Shown: positions 1-8,760, counted from the first letter of the stretch. The stretch: DNA of 64,000 nt from Metabacillus sp. FJAT-52054 (GCF_037201815.1 NZ_CP147407.1:2240723-2304722); one strand, 5' to 3'. Numbers and translations are program-made. The notes: generated from the letters alone by a model not told the origin.

Positions 1-525
1 TCATATCCCGGCTCCTTTTTCATCATTTATTCTTTTCAGAGTCTGAAATACAGATTCTGCAAGTCTCTCAAGATCTCCTGCATGCTCTTCTGTAATCATC
101 GTGCTGAAGGAGAGCGTAAACGTTTGTCTGTGCATTTTTTGACTGGCAAACGGATCAAAAGATACTTCTGATTCAACAATAGCATCTGCACCCCATATTT
201 CCCTGATTGCCGTAAGCACTGCCATGCCGTTCTCATCGGCAGCCGCCGGAAGCGTATAATGAATTCGAAGCCGGCACCCCGCATAAGAAGTTGTTTTTTT
301 CCATTCTGCCTGAAGCTGATCGGCCACTATCGACAGTTCTATTTCTGCAGCAGCTCCCTCCTGCAGTCCGGTTTCCTGAAACCCAATATTCCAGCATCTT
401 GACATATCAGCCAGGTTGACTAGATCATTTCTCGAATTGACTTCAATATAACCCTCAAGATCAAGGTCATAAACAGCTCCCTCAAGCACAACCTTTAAAT
501 TATCAAAAACAGTTGGATCAAACAT
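1..525 (-). CDS. Conserved hypothetical protein, 174 aa
   Basis: I do not recognise this protein. It is acidic, has no signal peptide or membrane segment, and reads as a soluble alpha/beta protein (hydrophobic beta-like stretches such as LKVVLEGAVYDLDLEGYIEV near the N-terminus and QTFTLSFSTMI near residue 135). Its ATG overlaps the stop codon of fhs by one base (TAATG), so it is the downstream partner of fhs and is probably translationally coupled to it. The stop codon is at the very edge of the window, so the frame is complete. No motif points to a function. Confidence 0.75.
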   Translation of the reverse strand: MFDPTVFDNLKVVLEGAVYDLDLEGYIEVNSRNDLVNLADMSRCWNIGFQETGLQEGAAAEIELSIVADQLQAEWKKTTSYAGCRLRIHYTLPAAADENGMAVLTAIREIWGADAIVESEVSFDPFASQKMHRQTFTLSFSTMITEEHAGDLERLAESVFQTLKRINDEKGAGI

Positions 526-2210
526 TAAAATAATCCCTTCGCGCAGCCATTTTCATCTACGTCCATGTGTAAAGCAGCCGGTTTTTTCGGCAAGCCCGGC
601 ATCGTCATGATGTCTCCCGTGAGCGCGACAAGAAAGCCAGCACCTGCTGATGGTTTTATTTCCCTTATCGTAATCGAAAAACCGTCTGGCCGGCCCAGCT
701 TTTTTGGATCATCTGACAGAGAATACTGTGTTTTCGCCATACAAACTGGCAAATCCCCCCAGCCGTTTGCTTCGATATCTGCCAGCTGTTTCTCTGCTTT
801 GGAAGTGAGCAGGACATCGTCTGCGCCATACACCTTCTCCGCAATCGCTTTTGCCTTTGCTTTAAATGGAGCATCAGATGAATAAAGCGGGGAGAAAGCG
901 GAGGCGCTTTCAGCAAGACGAGTGACGATTTCCGCGAGCTCCACTCCTCCTTCTCCTCCTTTTTCCCATACCTCGGTTAACGCACATGGATGGCCAAGAT
1001 CCTCGCACCATTTTTTCAAGGCCTGGATTTCCTCATCTGAATCCGCTGTGAATCGGTTAACGGCTACCGCATATGGCAAACCGAATGCCTGAATGGTTTC
1101 AATATGCTTTTGCAGATTTTCACAGCCCTTTATCATAGCCTCCGGATTGGAATCACGCAGGTCATTTTTCGCAATTCCCCCGTGCATTTTCAGTGCCCGG
1201 ATGGTTGCAACTATCACAACAGCCGCTGGTTTTAGTCCTCCGGCACGCGCTTTAATATTCAGGAATTTTTCTGCACCTAAATCTGCACCGAATCCCGCTT
1301 CTGTTACTGTATATTCTCCCAATTTAAGCGCTGCTTTTGTGGCAATCAGGCTGTTGCAGCCGTGGGCTATATTAGCAAATGGCCCTCCGTGTATTAAAGC
1401 CGGGGTATGTTCCATTGTTTGAACTAAGTTTGGTTTGACCGCATCCTTCAGTAAAAGCGTTAGCGCTCCTTCAACACCAAGATCTCCAACCGTAACCGGA
1501 TGTTTATCTTTTGTGTATCCAGCCACAATGCTGGAAAGCCGCTGTTTCAAATCCTGAATATTTTCTGCCATACACAAAACAGCCATGATTTCAGAAGCAG
1601 CTGTAATATCGAACTGATCTTCCCTTGCCAAACCGTTCGATGCTCCGCCAAGTCCTGTGACAACATTGCGAAGAGCCCGGTCATTGATATCCAGTGCTCT
1701 TTTCCAGACAATCTTGCCAGGATCAAGCTCCAGCTCATTTCCCTGATGGATATGATTGTCGATAAGAGCAGAAAGAGCATTATTTGCAGCTGTAATGGCA
1801 TGCAGATCGCCAGTAAAATGAAGGTTTATATCATCCATAGGCAGCACCTGGGAGTAACCGCCTCCCGCTGCTCCTCCTTTTAGTCCCATGACAGGTCCAA
1901 GTGACGGCTCCCTCATAGCGATCACGGTCTTTTTGCCGATCCTGTTGAGCGCCTGACCTAAGCCTACTGTCACTGTTGACTTGCCTTCTCCGGCAGGTGT
2001 AGGATTAATGGATGTAACAAGGATCAATTTTCCATCCTGTGCTGTACTGAGTCTTTTTAAAAGGGCATCAGACAGCTTTGCTTTATATGTACCGTATAAT
2101 TCAATTTCATTTTCTAGTATGCCGATCGATGACGCTACATCAGCAATCGGTTTCATGCTGGATTTCGAAGCGATCTCAATATCAGATTTACCATTCGTTT
2201 CAGCAGCCAA
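525..2210 (-). CDS. fhs: Formate--tetrahydrofolate ligase
   Basis: ATP-dependent synthesis of 10-formyl-tetrahydrofolate from formate and THF, feeding purine and formyl-Met synthesis in the cytoplasm. The family P-loop TPAGEGKST follows an N-terminal SDIEIA...MKPI motif typical of the family; the [20 protein letters not shown] block that lines the active site is intact. I place the start at the TTG at 2210: GGAG lies 8 bases upstream, and it yields 561 aa, close to the usual ~557. An in-frame TTG at 2246 would add 12 residues the family lacks and has no ribosome site. It stands apart from other folate genes and is followed at once by the hypothetical gene at the window edge. Confidence 0.96.
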   Translation of the reverse strand: MAAETNGKSDIEIASKSSMKPIADVASSIGILENEIELYGTYKAKLSDALLKRLSTAQDGKLILVTSINPTPAGEGKSTVTVGLGQALNRIGKKTVIAMREPSLGPVMGLKGGAAGGGYSQVLPMDDINLHFTGDLHAITAANNALSALIDNHIHQGNELELDPGKIVWKRALDINDRALRNVVTGLGGASNGLAREDQFDITAASEIMAVLCMAENIQDLKQRLSSIVAGYTKDKHPVTVGDLGVEGALTLLLKDAVKPNLVQTMEHTPALIHGGPFANIAHGCNSLIATKAALKLGEYTVTEAGFGADLGAEKFLNIKARAGGLKPAAVVIVATIRALKMHGGIAKNDLRDSNPEAMIKGCENLQKHIETIQAFGLPYAVAVNRFTADSDEEIQALKKWCEDLGHPCALTEVWEKGGEGGVELAEIVTRLAESASAFSPLYSSDAPFKAKAKAIAEKVYGADDVLLTSKAEKQLADIEANGWGDLPVCMAKTQYSLSDDPKKLGRPDGFSITIREIKPSAGAGFLVALTGDIMTMPGLPKKPAALHMDVDENGCAKGLF

Positions 2211-2387
2211 AAAACCATCTCCATTCCAAAATTCTCGAATAATCAACTATTTCATACTCTATAAGCTAAACATCTGACATTGTACCATAAACCATAAGCC
2301 CAAAATGGCTGAAGTGTTTTATAATGAGAGAAAAATGCCGGATCGTTTCTTGCCCGGCCACCATCCTTTTAGATTGGAGTGTTTTCC

Positions 2388-3311
2388 TTGCCCATTAATA
2401 TCCCCTCAAATCTTCCGGCTAAAGCGATACTTGAGGAAGAAAATATTTTCGTAATGGATGAAATGCGGGCTGCAGCTCAGGATATCCGTCCGCTTGATAT
2501 TTTGATTTTGAATCTCATGCCGCAGAAGGAAAAGACTGAAACGCAGCTGCTAAGATTGCTCGGAAACACTCCGCTGCAAGTGAACATCACGTTTTTGCAT
2601 ATGAAAACTCATAAATCCAAAAATGTTCAGCCTCAGCACCTGGAAGAATTTTATACAACGTTTGAACATATTAAGCACCGGAGCTTTGACGGACTGATTG
2701 TGACTGGGGCTCCTGTAGAACAGCTTCCATTTGAGGACGTATCCTACTGGGATGAATTGCGGCAGATTTTCAATTGGAGCTCAGAGCATGTAACCTCAAC
2801 TCTTCATATATGCTGGGGAGCCCAAGCGGGACTTTACTATCATTATGGCGTAGAAAAAATTCAATTGAAAAATAAATGCTTCGGAATTTTCCCCCATACA
2901 GTCAGTGCTCCATCAGAAAAACTCGTACGCGGGTTTGATGAGGAATTCTATGTTCCCCATTCCAGGCATACAGATATATCAAAAGACCAGGCTGTCTCCC
3001 ATAAAGATCTTCTCATTCTTTCTGAATCCGAAGAAGCCGGCGTATGCCTGCTGATGTCCAAAGACGGTAAGCGGGTGTTTTTAACCGGACATCCGGAGTA
3101 TGATGCTCATACGCTTGATGAAGAATATAAAAGAGACCTTGAACGCGGAATACCGATTAGCCAGCCGCTCCATTACTATAAAGGCGGCAAGCCTGAGAAT
3201 GGCCCATTATTCAGATGGAAATCACATGCAAGCCTTCTTTTCTCCAACTGGCTGAACTATTACGTCTACCAGGAAACCCCGTATATCTGGAAAGATAGAG
3301 ATGGGAATTAA
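2388..3311 (+). CDS. metA: Homoserine O-acetyltransferase (MetA family)
   Basis: First step of methionine synthesis from homoserine, cytoplasmic. The start is TTG at 2388, with GGAG 8 bases upstream; this gives the family N-terminus [12 protein letters not shown] and numbering that matches other MetA proteins (307 aa). With this numbering the nucleophile is Cys142 in [10 protein letters not shown] and the His/Glu pair is in [14 protein letters not shown]. Residue 111 (GAPVE) is Glu; in this family Glu111 goes with acetyl-CoA and Gly111 with succinyl-CoA, so acetyl transfer is the expected reaction despite the frequent name homoserine succinyltransferase. The upstream gap of about 140 bases is too short for an S-box riboswitch, and I see none. 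Confidence 0.96.
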   Translation: MPINIPSNLPAKAILEEENIFVMDEMRAAAQDIRPLDILILNLMPQKEKTETQLLRLLGNTPLQVNITFLHMKTHKSKNVQPQHLEEFYTTFEHIKHRSFDGLIVTGAPVEQLPFEDVSYWDELRQIFNWSSEHVTSTLHICWGAQAGLYYHYGVEKIQLKNKCFGIFPHTVSAPSEKLVRGFDEEFYVPHSRHTDISKDQAVSHKDLLILSESEEAGVCLLMSKDGKRVFLTGHPEYDAHTLDEEYKRDLERGIPISQPLHYYKGGKPENGPLFRWKSHASLLFSNWLNYYVYQETPYIWKDRDGN

Positions 3312-3507
3312 AGGGAAATATTAAAAAGATGTTCCACGAAATTCCTGTATTTGTTAAAATGAATACTAGAATAGCTGAAAATAACAAAGATTTAACATTA
3401 ATTTTATAAAAAGCAAGATAGGAATATGTTACTCTATATAGTAAATTGAATAGGAATAGAGCTAAAAATAGAATGAGAGTTTTTTTATTTTGATTGAGGT
3501 GAATACG

Positions 3508-4668
3508 TTGAGATCCAAACAAAAGGTTTTGATTCTGACGGCCAAGTATGGGAATGGGCATGTTCAGGTGGCAAACACATTGGTGAATCATTGCAGAAAT
3601 TTGGGGATTGAAGATGTGATTGTTTGTGATCTTTATAATGAATCACATCCTGTTTTTTCGGAAATAACCCAGTATCTGTATTTAAAAAGCTTCTCAATCG
3701 GAAAGCAGTTTTATCGTTTGTTCTACTATGGCGTAGATAAAATGTATAATAAACGAATGATGAATCTGTATTACAAAATGGGCCACAAAAGACTTCATGA
3801 AATTATTTTGAAGGAAGACCCTGATATCATTATCAATACCTTTCCGATGATTGTCGTACCTGAGTACCGGAGGAGAACCGGCACCGTCATTCCGACATTT
3901 AACGTCATAACCGATTTCTGCCTCCACAAAATCTGGGTGCACGAAAATATTGATAAATATTACGTAGCTAACCACCATGTAAAGGAAAAAATCGTCCGCT
4001 TGGGGATTCAGCCTTCTGCTGTTAAAGTTACAGGCATCCCAATCCGCTCTCAGTTTGAAGAAGAACTGAATCATGATCAGCTGATTGCGAAATACGGACT
4101 TGATCCTAATAAAAAGACCTTGCTTATTATGGCAGGAGCCCATGGCGTTCTGAAAAACGTCAGGGAATTGTGCCAGTCCTTTCTCCAGCATGATCAGCTG
4201 CAAACCATCGTTGTTTGCGGGAAAAACCAGGTGCTGAAAGACAGCCTTACACCTCTAGCCAACGCCTACCCGAATCAGATTAAGGCCCTTGGCTATGTTG
4301 AGAGGGTGGATGAGCTGTTCCGCATCTCTTCCTGTATGATCACGAAACCCGGGGGTATCACTCTAAGTGAGGCAGCTGCTATAGGTCTTCCTGTCATTCT
4401 TTATAAGCCAGTGCCGGGACAGGAGAAAGAGAATTCAATTTTCTTTGAAAACAGCGGTGCTGCCGTCGTGGTGAACAAGTATGAAGAAATACAGGACAGC
4501 GTCGATTATCTTATGAATAATGAGCACCTTCTTTCCAGTATGCGCAGGAACATGAAGAAACTTCATATTGCAAGTTCTGCTGATACAATCCTGCATGACA
4601 TCATGGAAGAAGCCGTCGTGATTACGAAAGAGAATGAGAAAAAGATGAAGGGTTCAGTAAATTATTAA
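3508..4668 (+). CDS. ugtP: Processive diacylglycerol beta-glucosyltransferase UgtP
   Basis: Transfers glucose from UDP-glucose to diacylglycerol, making the glycolipid anchor for lipoteichoic acid; in B. subtilis it also couples nutrient state to FtsZ assembly. It is a peripheral membrane GT28/MGDG-synthase type enzyme: an N-terminal LILTAKYGNGHVQVA loop, and the C-terminal nucleotide-sugar site KPGGITLSEAAAIGLPVI near residue 280. Start chosen at TTG 3508 with GAGGTG six bases upstream (386 aa; B. subtilis 382). An in-frame TTG at 3490 would place the ribosome site inside the gene. The gene lies downstream of metA, with an AT-rich 196-base gap between. Confidence 0.96.
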   Translation: MRSKQKVLILTAKYGNGHVQVANTLVNHCRNLGIEDVIVCDLYNESHPVFSEITQYLYLKSFSIGKQFYRLFYYGVDKMYNKRMMNLYYKMGHKRLHEIILKEDPDIIINTFPMIVVPEYRRRTGTVIPTFNVITDFCLHKIWVHENIDKYYVANHHVKEKIVRLGIQPSAVKVTGIPIRSQFEEELNHDQLIAKYGLDPNKKTLLIMAGAHGVLKNVRELCQSFLQHDQLQTIVVCGKNQVLKDSLTPLANAYPNQIKALGYVERVDELFRISSCMITKPGGITLSEAAAIGLPVILYKPVPGQEKENSIFFENSGAAVVVNKYEEIQDSVDYLMNNEHLLSSMRRNMKKLHIASSADTILHDIMEEAVVITKENEKKMKGSVNY

Positions 4669-4730
4669 TTTCGCCCTTCTTCATTGGCTTCTGGATGCGG
4701 GGGAAAATACTTGCATCACGGAGGGAAACC

Positions 4731-5723
4731 ATGGATACGAGCACACATATTGCAATGGGATTCGGACTTGCCGGCCTCGCATCACTTGATCCGGCAGTGG
4801 CCGGCGATCCCGCCCTAGCACAAGCCGTCTTAGCAGGAACATTGCTGGGTTCGAATGCCCCTGATTTTGATTACGCAGTTAAGCTTGCCAAAGGACAAGG
4901 CATGTATCTGCGGCATCATCGCGGAGCTTCCCATTCTGTACCTGCCTTATTTATATGGGGAATCCTTCTGACTGCCTGCATATGGCCTTTTTTCCCTGAA
5001 ATCTCAGCATTACGCCTTTTTGGCTGGACACTTGCTGCCGTCGTCATTCATGTTTTTGTGGATTTATTTAATTCTTATGGCACACAGGCAGGCAGGCCGT
5101 TCTTGAAAAAGTGGATTACCTTTGATGCCATTTACATTTTTGATCCATTTATTATGCTTCTTCATGTAATCGGCTTTGGATTATGGGGTGCAGGCTTTCA
5201 TCCCGGAACCGTTTTTGCCATCATTTATTTCCTAATGATTGGATATATCGTGCAGCGCGCCTTTGCATCAAAGTCGGTAAAGAGAAAAGCTGCCTCCGAT
5301 CTTGCGCCTGAATATACAAAGATAAAAGCCATTCCGACCATCAGATGGGGAATTTGGAATGTATGTGCTGAATCACCAGCCGCTTTTATAACAGGAGAAT
5401 ATCGAAACGGAAAAATTGAGTGGATCCATCGATTTGAAAAAGATGACCTCACTTCCCCTGTTATACAAGAATCTTTAAAGGATTGGAATGTACAGCACTT
5501 TCTAGTGAACGCAGAAATGGCTCATCCGTTGTTCTGGAGAAGATCGGACGGATATGAAGTCAGATGGTTCGACGTACGATACAGAACAAAAAACCATTAT
5601 CCGTACATGGCTATCGTTAAATTAGACCTTGAAGGAAACATCTCAGAATCTGCAACCGGCTGGCTGCATCATGTCCAAACCCTTGATAACCCGGGGTCTT
5701 TAAATGAATCTGTTTCACATTAA
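4731..5723 (+). CDS. yfhP: YfhP-like membrane-bound metal-dependent hydrolase family protein
   Basis: A 330-aa integral membrane protein of the YdjM/LexA-regulated DUF457-type family. The N-terminus MDTSTHIAMGFGLAGLA and the histidine motif HHRGASHS (near residue 65) followed by HVFVDLFNSYGTQ are the family signature of presumed metal ligands; about five hydrophobic segments fill the first 190 residues and the C-terminal 140 residues are soluble. ATG at 4731 is preceded by GGAGGG. Its B. subtilis relative sits near mutY rather than near ugtP, so its place here differs from that species. The enzymatic activity of the family is not established; the name rests on resemblance. Confidence 0.85.
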   Translation: MDTSTHIAMGFGLAGLASLDPAVAGDPALAQAVLAGTLLGSNAPDFDYAVKLAKGQGMYLRHHRGASHSVPALFIWGILLTACIWPFFPEISALRLFGWTLAAVVIHVFVDLFNSYGTQAGRPFLKKWITFDAIYIFDPFIMLLHVIGFGLWGAGFHPGTVFAIIYFLMIGYIVQRAFASKSVKRKAASDLAPEYTKIKAIPTIRWGIWNVCAESPAAFITGEYRNGKIEWIHRFEKDDLTSPVIQESLKDWNVQHFLVNAEMAHPLFWRRSDGYEVRWFDVRYRTKNHYPYMAIVKLDLEGNISESATGWLHHVQTLDNPGSLNESVSH

Positions 5724-5755
5724 AAAACCGTGCTCCCTGCACGGTTTTTCTTTTT
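5722..5755. terminator. Bidirectional intrinsic terminator (yfhP / AIM24 gene)
   Basis: A 7-bp stem ACCGTGC / GCACGGT with a TCCCT loop, flanked by A and T runs. It separates two convergent genes and serves both. Confidence 0.85.
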
Positions 5756-5757
5756 CA

Positions 5758-6453
5758 TCAGCTTTGCTGACTCAAATAGATCTCTTCAAAAGGCTGTACG
5801 ACAATAAATCCATCTCCATCAAATTTCATTTGAATCGATTCACCGCTTCCCCTGCCTAGAAAGGTTTTTAAGGAGACGTCCGTAACAAATCCAGGCTGGA
5901 GACCGCCGGACCAAGCGACAGTTGCATTCGGATCCGTAAAGACCGGCTTTCCCCGCTCTGCAAAAAGAGTGAGAGGTTCATAGTGAGAGGTAATGGCTAT
6001 GAGCCCTGTCCCGCTTAAATGTATATTAAAAAGTCCTCCCGAAAGCATGCCGGAAACCTTGCGCATCAGCTTTATATCCCAATTGATCGCAGGATCAAAT
6101 GCCAGAAGGTCATTGCCATTAACGGTTATTGATTCATTGTTTAATGAAAGAATGGTAATCTTTTTCCCCTGATCCGCTAAATACAGCTGACCGGTACCGT
6201 TTGCCTTCATCAGCGAAGAACCCTCACCGGTAAAAGCTTTTTTTAAAAATTTCCCCATACCGTGCTCCAGCATGCCTTCTCTTTCAAATTTGATCTGTCC
6301 CTTATATGCGATCATAGATCCCGCTTTGGACCACACAAGTCCGTCAAGATTCACTTCAAGCATCCTTGGAGTTTCCAATTCAAAAAAACCTTGCTTTCTC
6401 TCCGATTGCTTCGAGGCGGAAATAAATTCGGTAATTGAATAACGGTCTTCCAT
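5758..6453 (-). CDS. AIM24-family protein
   Basis: A 231-aa soluble protein of the AIM24 (TIGR00266-like) family, which forms beta-rich, tubby-like folds; no enzymatic role is known. Seen here: a repeated Gly/hydrophobic beta pattern (FELETPRMLEVNLDGLVWSKAG, LMRKVSGMLSGGLFNIHLSG, TVAWSGGLQPGF) and a Gly-rich C-terminal strand GRGSGESIQMKFDGDGFIVV, all typical of the family. Its ATG overlaps the stop of the upstream methyltransferase by one base, so the two form a coupled pair. In the B. subtilis order nothing comparable separates ugtP from cspD, so this pair is probably an accessory insertion. Confidence 0.85.
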   Translation of the reverse strand: MEDRYSITEFISASKQSERKQGFFELETPRMLEVNLDGLVWSKAGSMIAYKGQIKFEREGMLEHGMGKFLKKAFTGEGSSLMKANGTGQLYLADQGKKITILSLNNESITVNGNDLLAFDPAINWDIKLMRKVSGMLSGGLFNIHLSGTGLIAITSHYEPLTLFAERGKPVFTDPNATVAWSGGLQPGFVTDVSLKTFLGRGSGESIQMKFDGDGFIVVQPFEEIYLSQQS

Positions 6454-7154
6454 TACTTCATCTCCTTTTCATTTATAAACATGAAAAGAGTTAAGAAGGA
6501 AAGGGCTTGCTTTAATTCTAAACTCAGCGGCGCGGCCAACTCCTGACTAACTCCATCCTTATATACGGAATGCTGATCGATAAGTTTCAATTTATTCTCT
6601 TCCGCAAGCCTTGTAAATTCCCACGGCATCATTGTATTGCATATGGCCGGCTCCCCATTCAGCCGAGAATAGCTATTGCTTCTAGGCCCTGCGGTCGGTC
6701 CTAAAACTGCTATGCACGCAAGTCCCCCTGGTTTGAGGACCCGCATCAGCTCCAAGAGTGCAGTTTTCGGTTCCTGTACCCACTCAAGACAGTTAATGAC
6801 GAGGAGCGCGTCTGCATGGTCATTTTCGAGCGGCAAGTTCATCACGTTCCCTTGCTCAAACTCAAGATTGTTATGAATCGCCTCCCTTTTCGCAATGGAA
6901 ATCATCTCTGGCGAAAAGTCGATCCCCTTCACCTTATAGCCCAGCTGTGCAAGCTTTAATGTCCCATATCCATCTCCGCATCCAATATCAAGAATCAGTC
7001 TTGCAAGATCAACATGTTTTGAGAAGAAGGGAATAATCTCTTTTCTGCTTCCTTTCTCCCACATGCCCCGGCTTCTGGAATGCCAATTACCGGAATTGGA
7101 GTTCCAAAGTTTTTCTGCTTCCTTGCTCCAGTTAAATTCGTTTACATGTTCCAT
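6453..7154 (-). CDS. Class I SAM-dependent methyltransferase
   Basis: A 233-aa Rossmann methyltransferase. Motif I ILDIGCGDGYGTLKLA (SAM-binding glycines), motif II acidic KGIDFSPEMI, and motif IV ADALLVINCLEWV are all in place; the family is UbiE/BioC-like but the substrate cannot be read from sequence. ATG at 7154 follows GGAGAGAGG; in-frame starts further upstream add a Lys/Arg-rich tail not seen in relatives. The N-terminal half (FNWSKEAEKLWNSNSGNWHSRS) resembles YodH-type proteins of Bacillus. It is followed without a gap by the AIM24 gene and preceded by a terminator, so the pair is likely its own operon. Confidence 0.85.
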   Translation of the reverse strand: MEHVNEFNWSKEAEKLWNSNSGNWHSRSRGMWEKGSRKEIIPFFSKHVDLARLILDIGCGDGYGTLKLAQLGYKVKGIDFSPEMISIAKREAIHNNLEFEQGNVMNLPLENDHADALLVINCLEWVQEPKTALLELMRVLKPGGLACIAVLGPTAGPRSNSYSRLNGEPAICNTMMPWEFTRLAEENKLKLIDQHSVYKDGVSQELAAPLSLELKQALSFLTLFMFINEKEMK

Positions 7155-7217
7155 TAGCTGATCATCCTCTCTCCTATCCTTTCTCCAGCCCTTGTCCTTT
7201 TCCCTCTGCAGCATAAG

Positions 7218-7244
7218 AAAAAGCAGCATTTACTGCTGCTTTTT
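7218..7244 (-). terminator. Intrinsic terminator behind the small forespore-type gene
   Basis: An 11-bp stem AAAAAGCAGCA / TGCTGCTTTTT with a five-base loop. It overlaps the last codons of the small gene at 7230-7388 and ends its transcript before the methyltransferase. Confidence 0.75.
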
Positions 7245-7388
7245 CTCCGGCTCTTCGCTAATAACCATAGGCGCCGCTTCGACATTATACATTCCATGAG
7301 TACGGACTTTAGAATCATTTTTCAGTGCATCCTCAATCCTCTCGTTCGCTATATAGGATTCTTCTTTGTTTTCTTTATTCATTTTCAT
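7230..7388 (-). CDS. Small forespore-type protein, 52 aa, function unknown
   Basis: A short frame too small for most gene callers: MKMNKENKEESYIANERI at the start and EEPEKKQQ at the end, strongly charged and without Cys, Trp or a membrane segment. GAAAGGA lies just ahead of the first of two ATG codons (7388 or 7382). A good sigma-G type promoter (7414-7443) sits 25 bases upstream and a terminator follows at once, so it is a one-gene transcript. The composition (Lys, Glu, Asn, Gln rich, short) is like minor small acid-soluble spore proteins, but I cannot assign a family. Confidence 0.7.
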   Translation of the reverse strand: MKMNKENKEESYIANERIEDALKNDSKVRTHGMYNVEAAPMVISEEPEKKQQ

Positions 7389-7413
7389 CTCGTCCTTTCT
7401 GCCGCTTTGTTAT

Positions 7414-7443
7414 TAGTATGAGCGATCACCTGCAATTCATTCG
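7414..7443 (-). promoter_or_regulatory. Putative sigma-G promoter of the 52-aa gene
   Basis: On the minus strand CGAATG, 17 bases, CATACTA; the -10 matches the forespore sigma-G consensus CATACTA exactly. The predicted transcript begins about 20 bases ahead of the ATG. Confidence 0.55.
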
Positions 7444-7509
7444 GGCGGAACTATCCGATTTACAAAGCATTAGAAAAGAGATGCCAGGAATGATCCAATA
7501 TACTTACAA

Positions 7510-7524
7510 AACTTTCAGAAAGTT
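7510..7524. promoter_or_regulatory. Candidate CodY box inside a larger palindrome
   Basis: AACTTTCAGAAAGTT matches the CodY consensus AATTTTCWGAAAATT at 13 of 15 positions, with two symmetric differences. It is the centre of a perfect inverted repeat (7505-7529, three-base centre). It lies 24 bases upstream of the cspD -35 element and has no T run, so it is not a terminator. Confidence 0.45.
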
Positions 7525-7547
7525 TTGTATAAATGTTTCCACCCTTC

Positions 7548-7576
7548 TTGACGGCTCCGTAATTTTTTTGTATATT
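7548..7576 (+). promoter_or_regulatory. Sigma-A promoter of cspD
   Basis: TTGACG, 17 bases, TATATT. Transcription would start near 7583, leaving a leader of about 120 bases before the ATG, the long 5' leader expected of cold-shock mRNAs. Confidence 0.8.
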
Positions 7577-7701
7577 AAAAACATCATTAGGCTAAGTGTG
7601 AGAATTAAGCTTAGAAATGGATACTTCATGCGTTTGGCATAATGGTGAATACTTTTTATAGCGCTCTCATTGCGCTACAGAAATTAGGAGGATTATGTAA
7701 T

Positions 7702-7902
7702 ATGCAAAATGGTAAAGTAAAATGGTTTAACAACGAAAAAGGATTCGGTTTCATTGAAGTTGAAGGCGGAGAAGATGTATTCGTTCACTTCACTGCTATT
7801 CAAGGAGATGGCTTTAAATCACTAGAGGAAGGTCAAGAAGTTTCTTTCGAAATTGTTGAAGGAAATCGCGGACCTCAAGCTTCAAACGTTACAAAACTGT
7901 AA
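7702..7902 (+). CDS. cspD: Cold shock protein CspD
   Basis: A 66-aa single OB-fold RNA/ssDNA chaperone, nearly identical to B. subtilis CspD. The RNP1 motif KGFGFI and RNP2 motif VFVHF are intact, and the protein begins [26 protein letters not shown] lies seven bases before the ATG at 7702; in-frame codons upstream are in the leader. The long leader after the promoter at 7548 probably folds in a temperature-dependent way as for other csp mRNAs. A strong terminator follows, so it is monocistronic. Confidence 0.98.
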   Translation: MQNGKVKWFNNEKGFGFIEVEGGEDVFVHFTAIQGDGFKSLEEGQEVSFEIVEGNRGPQASNVTKL

Positions 7903-7936
7903 TTCAATCCGGATCATGAACGACCAATAGATTTTA

Positions 7937-7968
7937 AGAGACCGGAACTAATCCGGTCTCTTTTTATT
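7937..7968. terminator. Terminator of cspD, convergent with degR-like gene
   Basis: AGAGACCGG / CCGGTCTCT stem with a seven-base loop, then TTTTTATTT on the plus strand. The T-run side overlaps the stop codon of the minus-strand gene at 7964. Confidence 0.9.
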
Positions 7969-8140
7969 TCATCAAATATTCAATTGCTTTTACATTTTGT
8001 TTAATTTTCTTCTCTACACGTGTTATTTCCAGATGATTGAATACATTGGCATTGTTCGCAATGTAAACCAGCTTGTCCAGATCCTGATATATCTCGATGA
8101 ATGCCTGCCTGATATGCTCTTCAAGGTGTTTATTTTTCAC
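7964..8140 (-). CDS. degR: DegR-like small protein, 58 aa
   Basis: A short frame on the minus strand between cspD and ypzA, the place where B. subtilis has degR, which encodes a 60-aa protein that stabilises phosphorylated DegU. Seen here: an acidic/basic helical protein beginning MKNKHLEEHIRQAF and ending KQNVKAIEYLMK, with no membrane segment. The best start is GTG at 8140, but the ribosome site is poorly placed: GGGAG touches the start, and a second AAGGGAG is 12 bases away. The frame stays open upstream without an ATG. The name rests on position and length more than on sequence; it may be a diverged homologue. Confidence 0.55.
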   Translation of the reverse strand: MKNKHLEEHIRQAFIEIYQDLDKLVYIANNANVFNHLEITRVEKKIKQNVKAIEYLMK

Positions 8141-8331
8141 TCTCCCTTTAAGCTCCCTTCTAAGTTCGGATCCAGTACGTTCCTTCTTTTTACAAAAACT
8201 CGTTCTTATGAACTATTTTTATCCGTTATAACGAATATAACAGGATTCTTTACCTTTTGCACTCATTATGTCACGATTTTGAATAATTTTTTCAACTAAG
8301 CCTCATCCTATTGGCTGGAGGTGCTTACAAT

Positions 8332-8598
8332 ATGGAGCAATTTAGCAATGAGAAACCGGTAAGCGGATTAAACGACCTTGCCCAGCTTGAGCTTGCCGTT
8401 GAGGCTTCACAAAAAATGACCGGCTCAAGCACGATGAGTATGGATCCTGAAAGCTTGAGCCAGGCGCAGAAATCTATTGAGGATGCGAGATCCCACCTTG
8501 AACAAGTTAAATTGACCGGAGTTGACCAGGTTTTTCTTGAAAACCAAAAAAAGCTGCTGGATCAGTGCCAGCACCAGCTAAACGAAGCTAAAAAATAA
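8332..8598 (+). CDS. ypzA: YpzA-like DUF2564 protein
   Basis: An 88-aa soluble, acidic, Gln-rich helical protein. LNDLAQLELAVEASQKMTG near residue 20 and the C-terminal LDQCQHQLNEAKK match the pattern of B. subtilis YpzA (DUF2564), a small protein of unknown role. ATG at 8332 is preceded by GGAGGTG with eight bases of spacing. It sits between the degR-like gene and ypeQ as in B. subtilis, and a perfect terminator follows. The upstream region contains an inverted repeat GTTATA-ACGAA-TATAAC (8223-8239) that could be an operator. Confidence 0.85.
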   Translation: MEQFSNEKPVSGLNDLAQLELAVEASQKMTGSSTMSMDPESLSQAQKSIEDARSHLEQVKLTGVDQVFLENQKKLLDQCQHQLNEAKK

Positions 8599-8617
8599 CG
8601 ATTCGATCGAGTCTAAC

Positions 8618-8656
8618 AAAAAAGGTCTGACAGCGTATCTCTGTCAGACCTTTTTT
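8618..8656 (+). terminator. Terminator of ypzA
   Basis: A 16-bp perfect stem AAAAAAGGTCTGACAG / CTGTCAGACCTTTTTT with a seven-base loop. Confidence 0.92.
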
Positions 8657-8760
8657 GATTCAACGTTAAATGTTCCTCTGAAGCCTCCTCCACATTTTTC
8701 AGGAGAAAGCATTTTTCATCAAGCGCCAAGGTTAAACTGCGCCTTTATCAGAGCCTCATA

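Noticed and set aside
2211..2387. THF riboswitch (fhs) or S-box riboswitch (metA) in the divergent gap
   Set aside because: Only about 170 bases for both leaders and none of the conserved core sequences are visible.
7325..7642. A 105-aa frame on the plus strand upstream of cspD
   Set aside because: It runs across the promoter, palindrome and leader of cspD and against the forespore gene; no ribosome site.
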